A DNA stretch of 64,000 nt from an uncultured Bacteroidota bacterium (GTDB lineage Bacteria; Bacteroidota; Bacteroidia; AKYH767-A; 2013-40CM-41-45): positions 62,001-126,000 of the forward strand of contig CALMQM010000101.1 in assembly GCA_937871435.1 (NCBI GenBank), in the 5' to 3' direction. The position numbers and the translations under genes were made by a program. Positions 26,469 to 36,737 of the stretch are shown in pieces (positions within the stretch are counted from its first letter, which is position 1; each line of letters begins with the position of its first letter). Below the pieces are notes generated by a model that saw only the letters and a list, made by a program, of their open reading frames with translations, was not told where the DNA came from and ran no database searches.

Positions 26469-27740
26469 ATGATAACAAATTTCTGGCTGTTCATTCGTTT
26501 ATTCCGCGAGAGTTTCCTTTTCGCTTTTGAAGCTTTACGGGTAAACCTGTTGCGGACCATTCTTTCCTTGCTTGGAATTACCATTGGAATTTTTGCCATC
26601 ATTTCCATTTTTACAGCTATTGATGCATTGGAAACAAAAATTCGTTCCGATGTCGCTTCGCTCGGGAATAATGTGATTTATATACAAAAATGGCCATGGG
26701 TCCCGGAAGATGGAGGGGATGAATATCCCTGGTGGAAGTATATGAACAGACCATTACCGGCAATCAAAGAAATGACTGAAATGCAGCGGAAGGCTGAAAC
26801 TGCTGAAGCATTCTCCTATGTTGCTACAATCGGTAACCAGACAATTAAATCAGGAAGCAGTTCTATTGAGAATGCACTGGTGCTTTGCGTATCTCATCAA
26901 TACAACCGAATCAAAACACTTGATCTGAAAGACGGAAGATATTTTACTGAAAATGAAAGTAACAGCGGGAAAGCGCTGGCCCTCATCGGTGCCGATGTTG
27001 AAAGCGGGCTCTTTCCAAAGGGTGATGCTGTTGGGAAAACAGTTACCATCAGGGGTTTTAAAATCAATATCATCGGCGTAGTAAAAAAAGAAGGAAGTAG
27101 TATGGTTGGCAATTCCAGCGACAATCAGATTATCGTTCCGGTAAATTTTGCCCGAAACCTTGTAAATCTCCGGAGCGACAACGTTGATCCATATTTCATG
27201 GTAAAAGCATCGCCCGGAATCAGTACTGTAGAACTGCGCGACGATATTCGCGGCGATATGCGATCTATTCGAAAATTGAAGCCAAGAGAGGAAGATGACT
27301 TTGCATTAAACGAAACAAGTCTTCTTAGCAATAGCCTCAAAGACATGTTCCATGTTCTTACCATTGTTGGCTGGATTCTGGGCGGACTGTCAATCCTTGT
27401 TGGTGGCTTCAGTATAGCCAACATTATGTTCGTTTCTGTCAGGGAAAGGACAAGCATCATCGGAGTACAAAAATCACTGGGTTCAAAAAATTATTTTATC
27501 CTCCTTCAATTCCTTGTTGAAGCAGTTGTGCTTTGCATTTTCGGAGGAATGATCGGACTTTTTCTCGTATGGTTACTTGCTCAGGCTGCCAGCGCTATTG
27601 CTGATTTCGATTTCGCGCTGACTTTTGGAAACATCACCATGGGATTGATGATCTCCGCCGCGATTGGAATTATCAGCGGAATCATTCCTGCCCTGAGAGC
27701 CGCTCAGATGAATCCGGTAGATGCGATCCGTGCTACCTGA
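26469..27740 (+). CDS. MacB/FtsX-type ABC transporter permease
   Basis: This is a 423-aa permease. An N-terminal helix (about 30-50, RTILSLLGITIGIFAIISIF) is followed by a large periplasmic MacB core domain (about 55-275, with GRYFTENESNSGKALALIGADV). Three more helices lie at the C-terminus (about 295-315, 345-370, 390-410), the last with the typical GIIPALRAAQMNPVDAIR. This is the four-helix type VII ABC topology (MacB, LolCE relatives) used for mechanotransmission, for example lipoprotein release or efflux. No ATP-binding subunit or membrane-fusion protein is adjacent, so partner and substrate are unknown. Confidence 0.9.
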   Translation: MITNFWLFIRLFRESFLFAFEALRVNLLRTILSLLGITIGIFAIISIFTAIDALETKIRSDVASLGNNVIYIQKWPWVPEDGGDEYPWWKYMNRPLPAIKEMTEMQRKAETAEAFSYVATIGNQTIKSGSSSIENALVLCVSHQYNRIKTLDLKDGRYFTENESNSGKALALIGADVESGLFPKGDAVGKTVTIRGFKINIIGVVKKEGSSMVGNSSDNQIIVPVNFARNLVNLRSDNVDPYFMVKASPGISTVELRDDIRGDMRSIRKLKPREEDDFALNETSLLSNSLKDMFHVLTIVGWILGGLSILVGGFSIANIMFVSVRERTSIIGVQKSLGSKNYFILLQFLVEAVVLCIFGGMIGLFLVWLLAQAASAIADFDFALTFGNITMGLMISAAIGIISGIIPALRAAQMNPVDAIRAT

Positions 27741-27876
27741 TTTGTTCACACGGTCATCAACAGATTCTCCGAGCACTATTACAATCTATTCATTTTCAAT
27801 AGATCCATATTTTTTTCTGTAAACAATATGGTGTAAACTTATGTTGCTGAAGCCACGCATTCAATTCATTTTTTTT

Positions 27877-27884
27877 TAAGTTTG
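27877..27884 (+). promoter_or_regulatory. Candidate -7 box of the deacetylase-like lipoprotein gene
   Basis: TAAGTTTG follows a T-tract and lies 36 bases before ATG 27921. It argues that the in-frame TTG at 27882 is promoter, not start codon. Confidence 0.45.
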
Positions 27885-27920
27885 CCAGTATTCAATCCTC
27901 CTAAAATTCAGGCGCAACCG

Positions 27921-29846
27921 ATGTTTGAGCGTAGTCGATTATTCCCTTCACATTTCCGTGTTCTCTTCCTTTTTGGAATCATCTTGATTTCTGCCTGTAG
28001 TTCTGACCGGCAGGGTGATGAGATCGGTGCTATGCAAAACACCACATACCCGGAAGTTTATGAAGTCAGGAAAAATGAAATTTTCGTTTCCCCTTCTGTT
28101 CGCGGACCAGAAGACAAGTCTGTTTTCCAGGCAAGAGTCGCAACACCCTGGGAAAAATATTCCTTAGGAGCTCCAAGCAGGATGGCAATTCTCGTGACTG
28201 ATACAACTGCTTCATGGCTTGGTGTGGCTCATGGTTTAAAATCAATCGGAATTCCGTTCATTATCACCACCGATTACAAAAAAGCCCTGGAACATAAAGT
28301 AGTGATGGTGTATCCGGTAATTTCAGGTGCAGCTCTTTCTCCTGATGCTTTGCAGGCACTTGCAGCATTTCCCCGCAATGGAGGAACGCTGATCGGTATT
28401 CAGGTTCTCGGCGCCTTGAATGAAGTGTTTGGTTTTGATGAAGCGATGCCGTCTAAACAGCATTTCGAAATCCTGATCAAACCGGATTCCAACAATGTAC
28501 TCACCAGTGAATTCACGGATGCTAAAGAACAACGCATTTCACTTGGCAACAAAGAACGATTTAAAGAAACGATCGGAACTTACAGCTATTCAAAGACACA
28601 ACTTCCGGCGATTGCAACTTATGAAGACAAATCCACTGCCATTTCTCAGAGATTTTATGAGAGTGGTAAAGCCTATGCATTCGGATTTGATATCGGCTTC
28701 CTCATTCTGAAAGCACACAACAACCGTCACGAAGACTTCAACAGATCTCCGATCAATGATTTTGAACCGACGATTGATGTTATTCTTCGCTTGCTGAAAA
28801 ATATATACCGTGATAGCGACAAGGACGCCAGTACAATTTGTACTGTTCCTTATAACAAGGACCTCTCAGTTTGCATCACACACAATATCAATTTCAAGAA
28901 AGCGATGGACGAGGCGGTTGGTTTCGCGAAAGAAGAGAAGAAAATGGGAATTCATTCCACCTACTTCATCCAGACGAAATACATCCGTGACCGAAGCTCA
29001 GCTATTTTCAGCAGCAACGATGATTTCAAAAAGTTACGGGATCTGTTTGCTTTAGGAATGGATCTGCAAAGTAACTCAGTTTCCGGCTCTCCTTTGTTTG
29101 ATCAGTTTGAACAGGGAACGGGTGATGAAGTTTATCCGGACTACCGACCCTATGTCATGGCTTGGGACAAAACTTACAAAGGCAGCATCTACGGAGAAAT
29201 GCGCGTGAGCAGGTTTCTGATTGACCATTTTGTTCCAGTAAACAACAGCATGTGTTTCCGTTCAACACATCTGTATACACCATTTACTTATCCTCAAAGT
29301 CTGCTTGCAACCGGTTATCGCTTTAGCAGTTCTGTTTCCGCCAATGCTTCTCTGACGCATTTGCCTTTCCAGATGAATTACAACCGTGAATACGATACGG
29401 AAGTGGAAGCTTTCGAATTCCCAATCACTGACGACGACGAAATTCCACCCTACACTCTGAATCGTGCAGCATCTGCCATCCGACTGGCAAAGAAAATTGC
29501 ACGGTATGGCGGATGTTTTATCGGACAGGTTCACCCGAACAGTATGGGACTCCAGGTAGAAAAGGCATTCATTGATAAAATAGGAGAAAGTGCCTGGTAC
29601 GGAACAATCCGTGATTTCGGTTTATGGTGGGCTGCCCGCAATGAGGTTACTCTCGATATTACCCGTGAAGGCGGAAGACGAGTTGTGACAGTCAATGTGC
29701 CGAAAAGAATGGAGGGACTTGCGATTATGTTACCACTGCGTTCAACTCCTGTTGCTGTTGAAGGCGGCGGGAAATATTCTGTCGATGGTAAACTGATCAT
29801 TTTTGAACTCGCTGAAGGTCCGATCAAAATTACACTGGACAACTAA
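27921..29846 (+). CDS. Lipoprotein with degenerate polysaccharide-deacetylase-like domain
   Basis: This is a 641-aa protein from ATG 27921. The frame is open to a TTG 39 bases earlier, but the ATG directly precedes the signal MFERSRLF and a lipobox LISAC (Cys26). An N-terminal Rossmann or glutamine-amidotransferase-like region spans about residues 85-190 (RMAILVTDTTASWLGVAHGL, GGTLIGIQVLG). From about 305 a beta/alpha deacetylase-like region follows (LSVCITHNIN, STYFIQTKY, CFRSTHLYTPFTYP, GYRFSSS, GCFIGQVHPN). In active relatives the first motif usually reads THDVD; here the acids are Asn, and the zinc His segment reads LQSNSVSG. The C-terminus is a small beta domain. It probably binds or once cleaved surface glycans. 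Confidence 0.62.
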   Translation: MFERSRLFPSHFRVLFLFGIILISACSSDRQGDEIGAMQNTTYPEVYEVRKNEIFVSPSVRGPEDKSVFQARVATPWEKYSLGAPSRMAILVTDTTASWLGVAHGLKSIGIPFIITTDYKKALEHKVVMVYPVISGAALSPDALQALAAFPRNGGTLIGIQVLGALNEVFGFDEAMPSKQHFEILIKPDSNNVLTSEFTDAKEQRISLGNKERFKETIGTYSYSKTQLPAIATYEDKSTAISQRFYESGKAYAFGFDIGFLILKAHNNRHEDFNRSPINDFEPTIDVILRLLKNIYRDSDKDASTICTVPYNKDLSVCITHNINFKKAMDEAVGFAKEEKKMGIHSTYFIQTKYIRDRSSAIFSSNDDFKKLRDLFALGMDLQSNSVSGSPLFDQFEQGTGDEVYPDYRPYVMAWDKTYKGSIYGEMRVSRFLIDHFVPVNNSMCFRSTHLYTPFTYPQSLLATGYRFSSSVSANASLTHLPFQMNYNREYDTEVEAFEFPITDDDEIPPYTLNRAASAIRLAKKIARYGGCFIGQVHPNSMGLQVEKAFIDKIGESAWYGTIRDFGLWWAARNEVTLDITREGGRRVVTVNVPKRMEGLAIMLPLRSTPVAVEGGGKYSVDGKLIIFELAEGPIKITLDN

Positions 29847-29860
29847 TAGAAAGCCTGTCC

Positions 29861-32800
29861 TTATTCTTCCTCACCAATAATTTTTCTGAGTACAGCATTG
29901 GCCTGATCAACATTTTCGATGTCTTTCATGGTGAGCGACAGCCTGGATTTTTCTTCTTTCAAACGAGAACGATGTGAATTTGTCTGCACAAATTTGAGCA
30001 CTGATGTAAACGCTTCCGATTGATAAAAAGGAGAAGTCTGGTTACTCACAAAATATCCGATGAATCGTTTATTCTTCAGCAGGATTTTTTCAAAACCCAG
30101 TTTTTCAGCCAACCATCTGAGTCGGATTGTATTCAACAACTCCTTTGCAGGGGCAGGCAATGGTCCAAATCTGTCGCGCAATTTACTTTCATATTCAGTG
30201 AGTTGTTCTTCTGATTGCAAACTGTCAAGGTCTTTATACAGCACCAAACGCTCCGCTACACTATTCACGAAATCAGAAGGCAATAAGATTTCAAGGTCGG
30301 TATCAATCTGACAATCGGTAACAAATTTTCTTGCTTTTACTTCCTCCTGATACAATTCAGAAAATTCATTTTCCTTGAGTTCCTGCAGTGCCTCATCCAG
30401 AATTTTGTGATACATCTCAAACCCGATTTCAGAAATGAAACCACTTTGTTCTCCACCCAATAAATTTCCAGCACCACGTATGTCCAGGTCGCGCATTGCA
30501 ACATGAAATCCACTTCCCAAATCAGAGAATTCTTCTATCGCACGCAACCGTTGTCTGGCTTCATTGGTGAGCACAGTCGGCGGAGGAGCCAGAAGATAAC
30601 AAAACGCCTTTTTGTTCGATCTTCCTACCCTTCCTCTCATCTGATGCAAATCACTCAATCCGAAATTTTGAGCCTGATTGATGATGATAGTATTCGCATT
30701 TGCAATATCCAAACCGGATTCAATAATGGTTGTTGCAACGAGAACGTCATATTGTCCGGCAACAAAATCCATCAACACTTCTTCCAGTTTGTCTCCATCC
30801 ATTTGACCATGACCAACTGCTATTCTTGTTCCAGGCAACAATTTCTGAATCATTGCCGCGATATCATGAATATCCTGTACACGGTTGTGTACAAAGAAAA
30901 CCTGTCCACCGCGACTCAATTCGTAATCAATCGCATCACGAATCACTTTTTCATCGAAGGTGTGTAACTCTGTTGTTACAGGGTATCGGTTAGGAGGTGG
31001 AGTGGTGATAATACTGAGATCTCTTGCTCCCATCAGAGAAAACTGAAGCGTACGAGGAATAGGTGTCGCGGTGAGAGTCAATGTATCCACATTAACTCGC
31101 AGCGATTTCAGTTTCTCTTTCGCTGCAACACCAAACTTCTGTTCCTCATCAATAATCATCAAACCGAGATCTTTAAACTTCACATCTTTGCCAAGAAGTC
31201 GATGCGTACCGATAATAATATCAATTTTACCCTGTGAAAGCCGCTCCAGTGTATCTTTTTGCTTTGCTGAACTTTTAAATCTGTTGATATAATCTACAGT
31301 GCAGGGAAAATCTTTCAGGCGGTCTCTGAATGTGTTGTAATGTTGTAAAGCCAGAATGGTGGTCGGAACCAACACCGCCGCCTGTTTTCCATCTGTAACA
31401 GCTTTGAACGCGGCACGAATCGCGACTTCCGTTTTACCAAATCCAACGTCACCACAAACAAGGCGATCCATCGGATACTCTTTTTCCATGTCACGCTTCA
31501 CATCACGGGTAGATTTCACCTGATCAGGAGTGTCTTCGTAAATAAAACTGGCTTCCAATTCATTTTGCAAATAAGTATCCGGTGAAAATGCAAAACCTCT
31601 TGTCGCTTTGCGCTTTGCATACAACGCGATCAAATCCTTCGCGATATCCTTGACTTTCTTCTTTGTCTTTTGCTTAAGAGTAGTCCATGCATTGGAGCCC
31701 AGTTTATGCAGTGATGGAACATCACCATCTTTTCCGGAATATTTCGCGATACGATGCAATGAATGAATACTCACATAGAGAATATCATTGTCTTTATAAA
31801 CAAGGCGCACAGCTTCCTGTGGTTTGCCATTTACATCTATCATTTCCAGTCCGGCAAATCTTCCAACACCGTGATCTATATGGGTCACATAATCGCCGGG
31901 CTTCAATCCGGACAATTCTTTAATGGTGAGCGCTTCGCTTCGGCTATAATTTTTCTTGAGACGGAAGCGATGATAACGATCAAAAATCTGATGATCTGTG
32001 TAACAGGCTAATTTCATTTCCTGGTCTACAAATCCTTCATGCAAGGATAAATGCAGTGTTGTGAATTCCACCTTATTCTGAAGGCGATTTTTTTTCTCCA
32101 GGTCTTCGAAGATGGCATACAATCGTTCTATCTGTCGGGGAGAATCCGCGAACAAAATATTTTTTATTCCCTGCTCCTGATTCTTCTGTAAATTCTCAAT
32201 CAACAAATTAAAATTCTTATTGAAGCTGGGCTGAGGAGTAATGTTAAATGAAAAAGATTCTCCATTGGGATAATAAAATCTTCTGCCAAATTCGACTACA
32301 GGAAATTTCTCCAGCCTTGAAACAAGTTCTTCATTCGTATCAAAAACCAGATTCAGATCTTCTGGTGAATGAGTTTTTGTTTGCAGAATTTGCTCCTTCG
32401 TTTTATTAAATTGCTGTTCCAGATAACTCAGTGCGGCACTCATATCTTTGAACCAAACAACGGCGGACGGAGGGATGAAATCAAAGAAAGAGGAACGACT
32501 TTCTTCCAGTAACTTTTTCTGCACGTTCGGCATTATGGTAATGTGATTCATCGACTGCACCGAAAGCTGGGAGCCGGGATCAAAAGTCCGGATGCTCTCC
32601 ACATCATCACCAAAAAATTCTATGCGATAGGGAAGTTCAAAAGCGAATGAATAGATGTCCACTATTCCGCCACGAACAGAAAATTCTCCTGCCTGAGCAA
32701 CGAAATCCACATTCTCAAAATCGTGATGAAGCAGAAACTCTGTGATAAATTCCACGGATATCTTCTCTCCCACCCGCATTTCAATGGAATTTTTCTCGAG

Positions 32801-33211
32801 GTTATGTCGAGTAACCACTTTTTCGCAAATGGCATCCGGATACGTAACAACCAAAGTGGAAGCTCCACGGTTGAGACGGCCCAAAACTTCCGCGCGCATC
32901 AACACATTGGCATTATCCAGTTCATCAATCTGAAAAGATTTTTTGTATGAAGAAGGAAAATACAATGGAGGATTGTCAGCCTTTAGATTCTCCATATTGT
33001 TGAGAAAATAAGCAGCTTCCTCCCGGTCATTCAGAACAAACACATGTGTTCGTGGTGCATTATCCGCAACAGCTGCAGCAATCAATGCGTCTGATGATCC
33101 GGCTAATCCCTCCAATCGAAGACGATGTGCGAAAGGTTCCTTCAACCTTGATTGAACTGAAATGACGATAGGCCGGGAAGTATAATACCCCAGCAATTCT
33201 GTTGAATTCAT
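29861..33211 (-). CDS. mfd: Transcription-repair coupling factor Mfd
   Basis: This is a 1116-aa DNA translocase that removes stalled RNA polymerase and recruits UvrA. The N-terminal UvrB-homology region (1 to about 300) has GEFSVRGGIVDIYSF. The RNA-polymerase-interacting CarD-like domain is at about 430-500 (GLKPGDYVTHIDHGVGRF). The RecG-like motor has Walker A GDVGFGKTE (587-595), DEEQ, TATPIPRTL, the TRG segment with IIESGLDIANANT and QMRGRVGRS. The C-terminal TRCF domain (about 970-1100) is complete. Length is normal for Bacteroidota. It converges on the lipoprotein gene with 14 bases between the stops. Confidence 0.97.
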   Translation of the reverse strand: MNSTELLGYYTSRPIVISVQSRLKEPFAHRLRLEGLAGSSDALIAAAVADNAPRTHVFVLNDREEAAYFLNNMENLKADNPPLYFPSSYKKSFQIDELDNANVLMRAEVLGRLNRGASTLVVTYPDAICEKVVTRHNLEKNSIEMRVGEKISVEFITEFLLHHDFENVDFVAQAGEFSVRGGIVDIYSFAFELPYRIEFFGDDVESIRTFDPGSQLSVQSMNHITIMPNVQKKLLEESRSSFFDFIPPSAVVWFKDMSAALSYLEQQFNKTKEQILQTKTHSPEDLNLVFDTNEELVSRLEKFPVVEFGRRFYYPNGESFSFNITPQPSFNKNFNLLIENLQKNQEQGIKNILFADSPRQIERLYAIFEDLEKKNRLQNKVEFTTLHLSLHEGFVDQEMKLACYTDHQIFDRYHRFRLKKNYSRSEALTIKELSGLKPGDYVTHIDHGVGRFAGLEMIDVNGKPQEAVRLVYKDNDILYVSIHSLHRIAKYSGKDGDVPSLHKLGSNAWTTLKQKTKKKVKDIAKDLIALYAKRKATRGFAFSPDTYLQNELEASFIYEDTPDQVKSTRDVKRDMEKEYPMDRLVCGDVGFGKTEVAIRAAFKAVTDGKQAAVLVPTTILALQHYNTFRDRLKDFPCTVDYINRFKSSAKQKDTLERLSQGKIDIIIGTHRLLGKDVKFKDLGLMIIDEEQKFGVAAKEKLKSLRVNVDTLTLTATPIPRTLQFSLMGARDLSIITTPPPNRYPVTTELHTFDEKVIRDAIDYELSRGGQVFFVHNRVQDIHDIAAMIQKLLPGTRIAVGHGQMDGDKLEEVLMDFVAGQYDVLVATTIIESGLDIANANTIIINQAQNFGLSDLHQMRGRVGRSNKKAFCYLLAPPPTVLTNEARQRLRAIEEFSDLGSGFHVAMRDLDIRGAGNLLGGEQSGFISEIGFEMYHKILDEALQELKENEFSELYQEEVKARKFVTDCQIDTDLEILLPSDFVNSVAERLVLYKDLDSLQSEEQLTEYESKLRDRFGPLPAPAKELLNTIRLRWLAEKLGFEKILLKNKRFIGYFVSNQTSPFYQSEAFTSVLKFVQTNSHRSRLKEEKSRLSLTMKDIENVDQANAVLRKIIGEEE

Positions 33212-33352
33212 AAAAATCGGGCGATAACCCGGTCTAAAGGTCGGAAGATTTCATCAAATTACCCATTGATTTCCGGTAATTCAAATTGAAATTTACTCCT
33301 TCAATCATTGGAAAAAAGAAATCCATTCTGTTCATTTGTATGTCTACATATT

Positions 33353-34234
33353 ATGAGAATACTCGTCATTCTTTTCGTACTCATATGCTCTTGTTTTAAC
33401 CGGGTAATCAGGCAACCATTTTTTGATGTGCTGTCAGTTTCTCATCTGACAGGACTCCCACTAACTTCATCCAGTCCTGAAAATCAATCTGTAAAATCTG
33501 CAGTAGAAGGCGTCGACCTTTCACTGCCAATTGAACTAAAAAAGGATGTGCTGGTATTGGGAGCCGGATATGAAAATCAGTATATCACTTTTGACAATTC
33601 TGATTTTCATGCAAGCGTCCAGTCATTCAAATTCCCCGTTGCTTACTTTCATCAGTGGAAAGACAGCTTATGGAAAACAACATTTGTAGGAATTGGCCGA
33701 CATAATTCATTGGTAGATAACAAATGGAATTCCACTTCACTTCAATATGGAGGCGCTATTGTTTTTGCCCGTGAAAAGAAAAAAAATCTCATCTATAAAT
33801 TCGGCTTGTATTATAACAGCGAATTTTTCGGACCATTCTTTGTTCCGTTGCTTGGTTTAGAATTTCGTGTCAACAAGCGTTTGAATATTCATGGACTTTT
33901 GCCGGGAAACATGAATGTTGAATACAAACTTAATACGTGGCTACGAACCGGACTCGCATTTCGATCTTTTACCAGCAGTTTTCGTGTAAAAGAAAAATCA
34001 TTCCTCAGAGTGAATGACAATCAGTTGCGTCTTTTTCTTGATTTTTATCTCAGTAAAATAAATGTAATCAGCATTGAATGTGGTCATAGTATTCTTCGGG
34101 AATACAAACCGGGTATTCGGATCAACCACGAATCGATTTATTCTGATCAGGACTCAAGAGATGGCCTGCTCCTGCGGGTTGCTTATCAATTAAGGTTCAG
34201 GCTTGACGAAGAAAAATCGACAAAGCAAAAATAA
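33353..34234 (+). CDS. DUF6268-like outer-membrane beta-barrel protein
   Basis: The mature start is probably ATG 33353 (MRILVILFVLICS), giving 293 aa. The frame extends to TTG 33308, but that adds residues before an otherwise good signal peptide. The chain is rich in alternating aromatic and polar strands (LVLGAGYENQYITF, WKTTFVGIGRH, LIYKFGLYYNSEFFGPFFVPLLGLEFRVN, LLRVAYQLRFRL), which fits a small outer-membrane barrel of the DUF6268 kind. The function of that family is unknown. It sits between mfd (divergent) and fbp (convergent). Confidence 0.7.
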   Translation: MRILVILFVLICSCFNRVIRQPFFDVLSVSHLTGLPLTSSSPENQSVKSAVEGVDLSLPIELKKDVLVLGAGYENQYITFDNSDFHASVQSFKFPVAYFHQWKDSLWKTTFVGIGRHNSLVDNKWNSTSLQYGGAIVFAREKKKNLIYKFGLYYNSEFFGPFFVPLLGLEFRVNKRLNIHGLLPGNMNVEYKLNTWLRTGLAFRSFTSSFRVKEKSFLRVNDNQLRLFLDFYLSKINVISIECGHSILREYKPGIRINHESIYSDQDSRDGLLLRVAYQLRFRLDEEKSTKQK

Positions 34235-34252
34235 ACCGGTTACACAAAAATA

Positions 34253-35272
34253 TTATTGAGCCATCACAGAAGAGTACTTTGCCATAAATTCTTCTGCCAT
34301 GGTAACCATTTCCGCTGAACCGATAAAAAGAGGAGTTCGTTGATGCAAAGAAGATGGCTGAATATCAAGAATTCTTCTGAAACCGTCTGACGCTTTTCCT
34401 CCGGCCTGTTCGATAATAAATGCAAGCGGATTGCATTCATACAAAATGCGAAGTTTTCCTTTTGGAGATTTTAAAGTAGATGGATAAATAAATATTCCAC
34501 CCTTCAGGAGGTTTCGGTGAAAGTCGGCAACAAGTGATCCTATGTACCGGGAAGAATACGGGCGATTTGTAGCACTATCTTCTACCTGAACATATTTGAT
34601 AAACTGCTTCACACCATCCGGAAAGTGTACATAATTCCCTTCATTGATACTGTAGATAAGTCCGTTTTTTGGACAACTCATATCCGGATGTGACAAACAA
34701 AATTCTCCGATACTTGGATCCAGAGTAAATCCATTCACACCTTTTCCAGTAGTATATACAAGCATTGTTGATGAGCCGTAAATAACGTACCCGGCAGCAA
34801 CCTGCTCTGTACCTCGTTGCAGATAATCGCTGTCTTCAACTTTTCCACTAAACGAAGTTCTTCTGTAAATACTGAAAATTGTTCCAATGGAAACATTGAC
34901 ATCAATATTTGAGGAGCCGTCTAATGGATCAACACAAACTACATACTTTGCATTCTTTGAAATTTCTGAATCAATATGAACCAATCCTTCGTTTTCTTCT
35001 GAAGCAACAGCGCAGGTTTCTCCACCTGCACTCAGCGCGGCGATGAATTGCTCATTGGCATACACGTCCAGCTTTTTTACTTTTTCACCCTGGACATTAA
35101 TGGTCCCGAATTCCCCGAGAATATCCACCAGTCCGGCTTTGTTCACTTCACGGTTTACGATTTTGGCTGCGATACCTATGTCCCGCAATAACCTCGACAA
35201 TTCCCCTTTAGCATAAGGGAAATCTGTCTGACGTTCAATGATAAATTGTCCGAGTGTGATTACTTTGTTCAT
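34253..35272 (-). CDS. fbp: Fructose-1,6-bisphosphatase, class I
   Basis: This 339-aa cytosolic Mg2+-dependent phosphatase catalyses the committed step of gluconeogenesis. The metal/phosphate site [19 protein letters not shown] is intact near residues 115-133. [21 protein letters not shown] near 275-295 is the class I substrate-binding signature. The Tyr/Arg-containing [19 protein letters not shown] is also conserved. Length is normal. It has its own candidate -7 box and is divergent from serA, so the two may share the 216-bp intergenic region. Confidence 0.97.
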   Translation of the reverse strand: MNKVITLGQFIIERQTDFPYAKGELSRLLRDIGIAAKIVNREVNKAGLVDILGEFGTINVQGEKVKKLDVYANEQFIAALSAGGETCAVASEENEGLVHIDSEISKNAKYVVCVDPLDGSSNIDVNVSIGTIFSIYRRTSFSGKVEDSDYLQRGTEQVAAGYVIYGSSTMLVYTTGKGVNGFTLDPSIGEFCLSHPDMSCPKNGLIYSINEGNYVHFPDGVKQFIKYVQVEDSATNRPYSSRYIGSLVADFHRNLLKGGIFIYPSTLKSPKGKLRILYECNPLAFIIEQAGGKASDGFRRILDIQPSSLHQRTPLFIGSAEMVTMAEEFMAKYSSVMAQ

Positions 35273-35294
35273 ATTATTGTGGCAATGAGTAGGG

Positions 35295-35302
35295 CAAAGC
35301 TA
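35295..35302 (-). promoter_or_regulatory. Candidate -7 box of fbp
   Basis: On the minus strand this reads TAGCTTTG, matching TAnnTTTG, 22 bases from the fbp ATG. The -33 region is unclear. Confidence 0.45.
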
Positions 35303-35401
35303 AGAATTGATCGGACATTTAGACTCTCCGAATGAGGAAAATCAGCACAAATTGTTGATTTCTAACCGGAAGATGATAAAATTTAAGCCGATGAAATCAA
35401 T

Positions 35402-35409
35402 TATCTTCG
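35402..35409 (+). promoter_or_regulatory. Candidate -7 box of serA
   Basis: TATCTTCG fits TAnnTTCG and would give a leader of about 75 nt before ATG 35489. Confidence 0.35.
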
Positions 35410-35488
35410 CAACCGGTATAAAATATCATCATTCATCTGATATTCATCAGCGCTCCGCCCGAATTTCGGCCTGCTAACATTTCTGTTT

Positions 35489-36721
35489 ATGAGTAAATCA
35501 ACATCATTTCCCAAAGAGAAAATAAAAATTTTACTGCTGGAAGGAGTTCATCCTGCTTCTTTAAAATTGCTAAAGGAGCATGGATATACTGATATTGAAA
35601 CAATTTCCGGATCACTTTCAGAATCTGATCTTCGAAAAAAAATCAGTCAGGTACACCTTCTCGGAATTCGCTCCAAGACACAACTCACAAAAGAAGTTAT
35701 CCAGGCCGGTAGCCGGCTCCTTGGCATCGGAGCATTTTGCATTGGAACAAATCAAATTGATATGAATGCGGCGATTGAAAATGGAATCGCTGTTTTCAAT
35801 TCTCCATTTTCAAACACAAGATCAGTTGCAGAACTTGTGATCGCTCATTGTATCAATCTGATGAGAAGAGTAGTTGAAAAAAATGAAGCGGCTCATCGTG
35901 GTGAATGGTTGAAAGAAGCTTCCGGAAGTTTTGAAATTCGCGGAAAAACTTTGGGTATTATCGGCTATGGACATATTGGTTCCCAGGTTTCGGTGCTTGC
36001 AGAAAACATGGGAATGAAAGTGATTTTTTATGACGTTGAACCAAAATTATCATTGGGAAATGCCAGTTCAGTAAAGAGTCTGGAAGAACTACTGAAACGT
36101 TCTGATATTGTTACATTGCATGTACCCGGATTGTCTACAACAAAAAACATGATCAATGAGCAACGTCTCGCGAAAATGAAAAACGGAGCCTGTCTGATCA
36201 ATTACAGTCGCGGTGATGTTGTGGATATTCCTGCCGTGAAAAAAGCGATCACCTCCAAACGCCTCGGCGGTTTTGCAGTTGATGTATTTCCTTCCGAACC
36301 AAAAAGCAATACCGAACCTTTTATCACACCCTTGCAAGGATTGAAAAATGTGATTCTCACTCCGCACATCGGCGGATCTACAGCGGAAGCTCAGGAAAAT
36401 ATTGGTATTGATGTAGCAGGAAAACTTATCAACTTTCTGGAGACAGGATCTACTACCGGTTCACTTTCTGTTCCCGCTTTGAGTTTACCCGTTCAGTATG
36501 ATGCACACCGGTTATTGCACATTCACAAAAATGTCCCGGGTGTTCTTGGTGAAATCAATGGAAAATTATCCAATCTGAACGTGAACATTCTGGGACAATA
36601 CCTCAAAACAAATAATCAGATTGGTTACGTTGTTCTCGATGCGGATAAAAAGACATCTGCCAAAGCAATGGAAGAATTAAAAAAAGTGAAACACACTATC
36701 CGCGTAAGAGAATTATATTAA
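35489..36721 (+). CDS. serA: D-3-phosphoglycerate dehydrogenase with ACT domain
   Basis: This 410-aa NAD-dependent enzyme makes 3-phosphohydroxypyruvate, the first step of serine synthesis. The Rossmann motif GYGHIG is at 159-164. Catalytic residues are Arg241 (NYSRGD), Glu270 (FPSEP) and His293 (TPHIGG). A C-terminal ACT domain (about 335-410, VPGVLGEINGKLSNLNVNI) gives the E. coli SerA-type architecture, so serine feedback is likely. It is followed at 16 bases by the GNAT gene and then by aspartate kinase, all on the plus strand. Confidence 0.94.
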   Translation: MSKSTSFPKEKIKILLLEGVHPASLKLLKEHGYTDIETISGSLSESDLRKKISQVHLLGIRSKTQLTKEVIQAGSRLLGIGAFCIGTNQIDMNAAIENGIAVFNSPFSNTRSVAELVIAHCINLMRRVVEKNEAAHRGEWLKEASGSFEIRGKTLGIIGYGHIGSQVSVLAENMGMKVIFYDVEPKLSLGNASSVKSLEELLKRSDIVTLHVPGLSTTKNMINEQRLAKMKNGACLINYSRGDVVDIPAVKKAITSKRLGGFAVDVFPSEPKSNTEPFITPLQGLKNVILTPHIGGSTAEAQENIGIDVAGKLINFLETGSTTGSLSVPALSLPVQYDAHRLLHIHKNVPGVLGEINGKLSNLNVNILGQYLKTNNQIGYVVLDADKKTSAKAMEELKKVKHTIRVRELY

Positions 36722-36737
36722 AACAAGATTTAATTTC

